Positions 5,150 through 8,390 of a stretch of 8,390 nt of DNA are shown here, one piece after another. The translations under genes and the position numbers were made by a program. The stretch comes from Planctomycetes bacterium SM23_32 (GTDB taxonomy: Bacteria; Planctomycetota; Brocadiia; SM23-32). The DNA lies in NCBI GenBank assembly GCA_001303885.1, contig LJUE01000129.1, forward strand, positions 3,100-11,489. Reading direction: 5' to 3'. Below the pieces are notes generated by a model that was not told the DNA's origin, did no database searches, and worked only from the letters and a program-made list of their open reading frames with translations. Position 1 is the stretch's first letter, and each line of letters starts with the position of its first letter.

Positions 5150-6846
5150 CAGGCGAGGACGTAGACGGGCGCCACGCCGCAGTCGGGGTCGGAGAGGCTG
5201 AGCTTCTGGCCGCGGAAGATGCGGCCGTAGACCGGGCCGATGACGATGTCGCTCTCGTGCGCCGCGCAGAGCACGCGCACGTCGAAGCGCAGGTCGGAAT
5301 CGCCGCCCCACCGGCCCGCCTCGAAGTAGCCCTGCACCACGCTGTCGCCGTCCAGCATGCGGCGGCGCAGGATGTGGCCCGTCTGCTGGGAGGACGAATC
5401 CGGTCGCAGCACGGTCACCCCGCGCCCACCGCCCCCGAGCGCGTCCTTCACCACCAGCGTCAGCCCCTGCTCGAGCATGTAGTAGCAGGCCGGCTCGATG
5501 CGCTCGTCCAGCGGCGCCGACCAGAGCAGGTTCTCGCGCAACACCTTCGACTCGGCCTCGTCCGGGGCGAGCAGGCGCTGCGCGGCCGGATCGGCGAGCA
5601 CCGCGAGGAACCCCTTGCTCGTGAAGAGGAACGCGTCGAGCGGCGGAAAGGTCTTGACCAGCCCCTCGCGGACGGCCGCGAGGAGCGGCGAACCCTCGGC
5701 GACCTCGGCCCACTCGGACAGGTTCTCCTCGACGTAGAGCAGGTCCACGCGGCCCCCGCCACGCAGGTGGAGGGCGTCCCGGCGCAACGCCAGGTCGCGC
5801 TCGTGGCAGAGCGGGACGGTCAGCCCGAACTCCTCTTCGATCCGCCGTGCCACCCGCTCGACCTCGTCCGCGTTGAACATGTCCTCGTCGCAGAAGCCGC
5901 GCAGGAAGGCGAGCACGCCCGCCTCGGGATCGTGCAGCGGCTTGAGCCCCTCGCGATAGAGGAACGTGGCGAAGTCCGCCTCGACGGGGCGCTCCACCGG
6001 GCCCAGCCGGTCGCGCAGGAGCGGGAAGAGCGCCTCGTCGGCCAGGCGCGCGTAGTGGCCGTAGCCGACGGCGCAGTTCAGCTCGATGAGCTTGACGCGT
6101 TCGCCGTCTACGTGCAGGTCGGCCGCGAAGAAGATGCGCCCGGACGGAGACCGGGGCGGCAGCAGCGGGCGAAGGCCCTCGGGCACGAAGCTGACGAGCC
6201 GCCCGTAGAAGGCGTCGTCCTCGGCGGCTACGCGCCGCGCCTTGCGCAGCAGCTTGGCGAGCGCCCGCACCACGTCGAAGACGCGCCCGACCCGGCGCTT
6301 GCTGAGGAAGACCGGGTAGGGCGAGACGGCCTCCAGTCCACCCAGCGCGGCACGTGCGCCGTCCAGCAGCTCCTGGCGGTAGGTCGCGGTCGCATCGCGG
6401 CGGCCCTCCTGCCGGGCGAAGGCGGCGGCGAAAGACCTTGCCTGGCCTGCCAGGACCTCCTCAGCCAGGGGCAGGGACTGCCCGAACTGCTCCCGCTCGT
6501 CCGGTTCGAACGCGCAGAGCAGGAAGTCGGCCACCGAATCGTAGTCGGCCTTGCGCGCCGAGTTGACGCCGAGCTTGACGCGGAAGAACTCCACGTCGCC
6601 GCTCGCCGCCAGGATCGCCCGCACGCCGTTGTGGCCGCCGTGCCCGCCCTTCTGGCGCCCCTTGACCGATCCGAGCGGCACGTCCAGGTCGTCGTGCGCG
6701 ATGACGAACAGGGCCGGCTCTGCCCCGTATCGCTCGGCCAGCGGCCCCACCACGCGGCCGGAGTCGTTCATGGACGTGGTGGGCTTGACCAGCACGGCCG
6801 GCCGGCCCGCCAGCTCGCCCTCGGCAACAAGCGCGTCGAAGCCGTC
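5149..6846 (-). CDS. Peptidyl-tRNA hydrolase C-terminal part fused in frame to a permuted ATP-grasp-like ligase
   Basis: Main part (565 codons) of a composite gene whose first 59 codons lie in another frame at 6848-7024. Residue numbers here are for the rejoined 624-aa protein. Residues 1 to about 206 are peptidyl-tRNA hydrolase: KPTTSMNDSG (80-89), VIAHDDLDVPLG (107-118) with the catalytic-type Asp111, and GHGGHNG (127-133). From about 215 an ATP-grasp-like region follows with no stop or credible restart between. AADLHVDG...IELN (300-316) looks like the metal-binding D...E-x-N set, and it comes before the ATP-binding LVVKDALGGGGRGV (523-536) and VVQGYFE...DLRFDVRV (562-584). That order is reversed relative to ordinary ATP-grasp enzymes and like glutathionylspermidine synthase, so the domain appears circularly permuted. 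The likely reaction is ATP-driven amide ligation; substrates are unknown. A shortened polypeptide could start at GTG 6795, but it would lack the Pth N-terminus. Confidence 0.7.
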   Translation of the reverse strand, partial: DGFDALVAEGELAGRPAVLVKPTTSMNDSGRVVGPLAERYGAEPALFVIAHDDLDVPLGSVKGRQKGGHGGHNGVRAILAASGDVEFFRVKLGVNSARKADYDSVADFLLCAFEPDEREQFGQSLPLAEEVLAGQARSFAAAFARQEGRRDATATYRQELLDGARAALGGLEAVSPYPVFLSKRRVGRVFDVVRALAKLLRKARRVAAEDDAFYGRLVSFVPEGLRPLLPPRSPSGRIFFAADLHVDGERVKLIELNCAVGYGHYARLADEALFPLLRDRLGPVERPVEADFATFLYREGLKPLHDPEAGVLAFLRGFCDEDMFNADEVERVARRIEEEFGLTVPLCHERDLALRRDALHLRGGGRVDLLYVEENLSEWAEVAEGSPLLAAVREGLVKTFPPLDAFLFTSKGFLAVLADPAAQRLLAPDEAESKVLRENLLWSAPLDERIEPACYYMLEQGLTLVVKDALGGGGRGVTVLRPDSSSQQTGHILRRRMLDGDSVVQGYFEAGRWGGDSDLRFDVRVLCAAHESDIVIGPVYGRIFRGQKLSLSDPDCGVAPVYVLA

Positions 6847-6990
6847 AGCCGGCTAAGGGCGGGAAGCCGTGCCGGTCGGCCAGATAGTCGGCAAAGAGCC
6901 AGCCGGCGTTGTGCCGCGTGCCCGCGTAGCGGGGGCCGGAATTGCCCAGGCAGATGAGGACGAGACGGGGGCCGGCCGGGTCGGCGGCGT

Positions 6991-8070
<1,080 letters not shown>

Positions 8071-8390
8071 GGCGGGCTCTCTCCAGGGCCAGTTCAATGA
8101 TGGCGCCGATCAGTTCGGTGTGGGTGTAGCCGGCGGCGGCCGCCAGCACGGGGAAGACGCCGTAGTAGGGGCTCAGGCCCGGCAGCGGGTTGATCTCCAG
8201 GAAGTGGCCGCGCCCCTCTTCGTCCACCATGAAGTCTACGCGGGCGAAGTCGCGGGCGCCGATCAGCTTGTAGATGCGCAGGGACCAGTCCGTCAGCTCG
8301 TCCTTCAGCCCCGAGGGCAGCGCGCACGGGCAGACGACCCGGCGGTCGTGGTGGCGCTTCACCTGTTCGGAGTACATGCCGGCCGGGGCG

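Noticed and set aside
5257..6957. 566-codon plus-strand open frame opposite the Pth/ATP-grasp gene
   Set aside because: No recognisable motif or ribosome site, and the minus strand has clear Pth and ATP-grasp motifs throughout; antisense shadow.
8071..8097. TTG start for the KamA gene
   Set aside because: Possible, but ATG 8070 has a better-placed GGAGAG and still overlaps the upstream gene.

Overview
This is an 8.4 kb window of very GC-rich bacterial DNA. Codon third positions are almost all G or C, and the opposite strand of nearly every gene is spuriously open. Sugar-type Gfo/Idh/MocA oxidoreductases beside a family 39 glycosidase, together with a KamA-family enzyme, would fit an uncultured Planctomycetota- or Armatimonadota-like heterotroph. 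That placement is inference; no marker gene settles it.

Left block (1-3193), sugar metabolism. A partial GH39 glycosidase and a Gfo/Idh/MocA oxidoreductase run leftwards, probably as one transcription unit. A second, canonical Gfo/Idh/MocA gene runs rightwards. The 182-bp divergent gap between the two oxidoreductases holds a consensus TTGACA box inside a perfect 7-bp inverted repeat, a likely operator.

Middle block (3194-5148), a patchwork. A nucleoside phosphorylase gene with visibly different codon use sits between decayed copies of its neighbours' ends. On its left is a 60-bp copy of the 3' end of the ATP-grasp gene that lies intact at 5149. On its right is a copy of the Gfo/Idh/MocA 3' end and trailer. 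The old junction (oxidoreductase end facing ATP-grasp end) therefore seems to have been duplicated or split when the phosphorylase came in. Next is a small membrane protein with two N-terminal helices and a YbjQ/UPF0145 domain, then a hairpin terminator.

Right block (5149-8390), a tightly overlapping leftward operon. In order of transcription it holds the end of a D-Ala-D-Ala-ligase-like ATP-grasp enzyme, a KamA-family radical SAM aminomutase, and a peptidyl-tRNA hydrolase (Pth) domain that reads in frame into what looks like a circularly permuted ATP-grasp ligase. The Pth part is broken by one apparent frameshift near 6847. An aminomutase-like enzyme between two amide-bond-forming enzymes suggests a pathway that makes an unusual amino acid and then ligates it. 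This block, with its fusion, is the best candidate for something undescribed.
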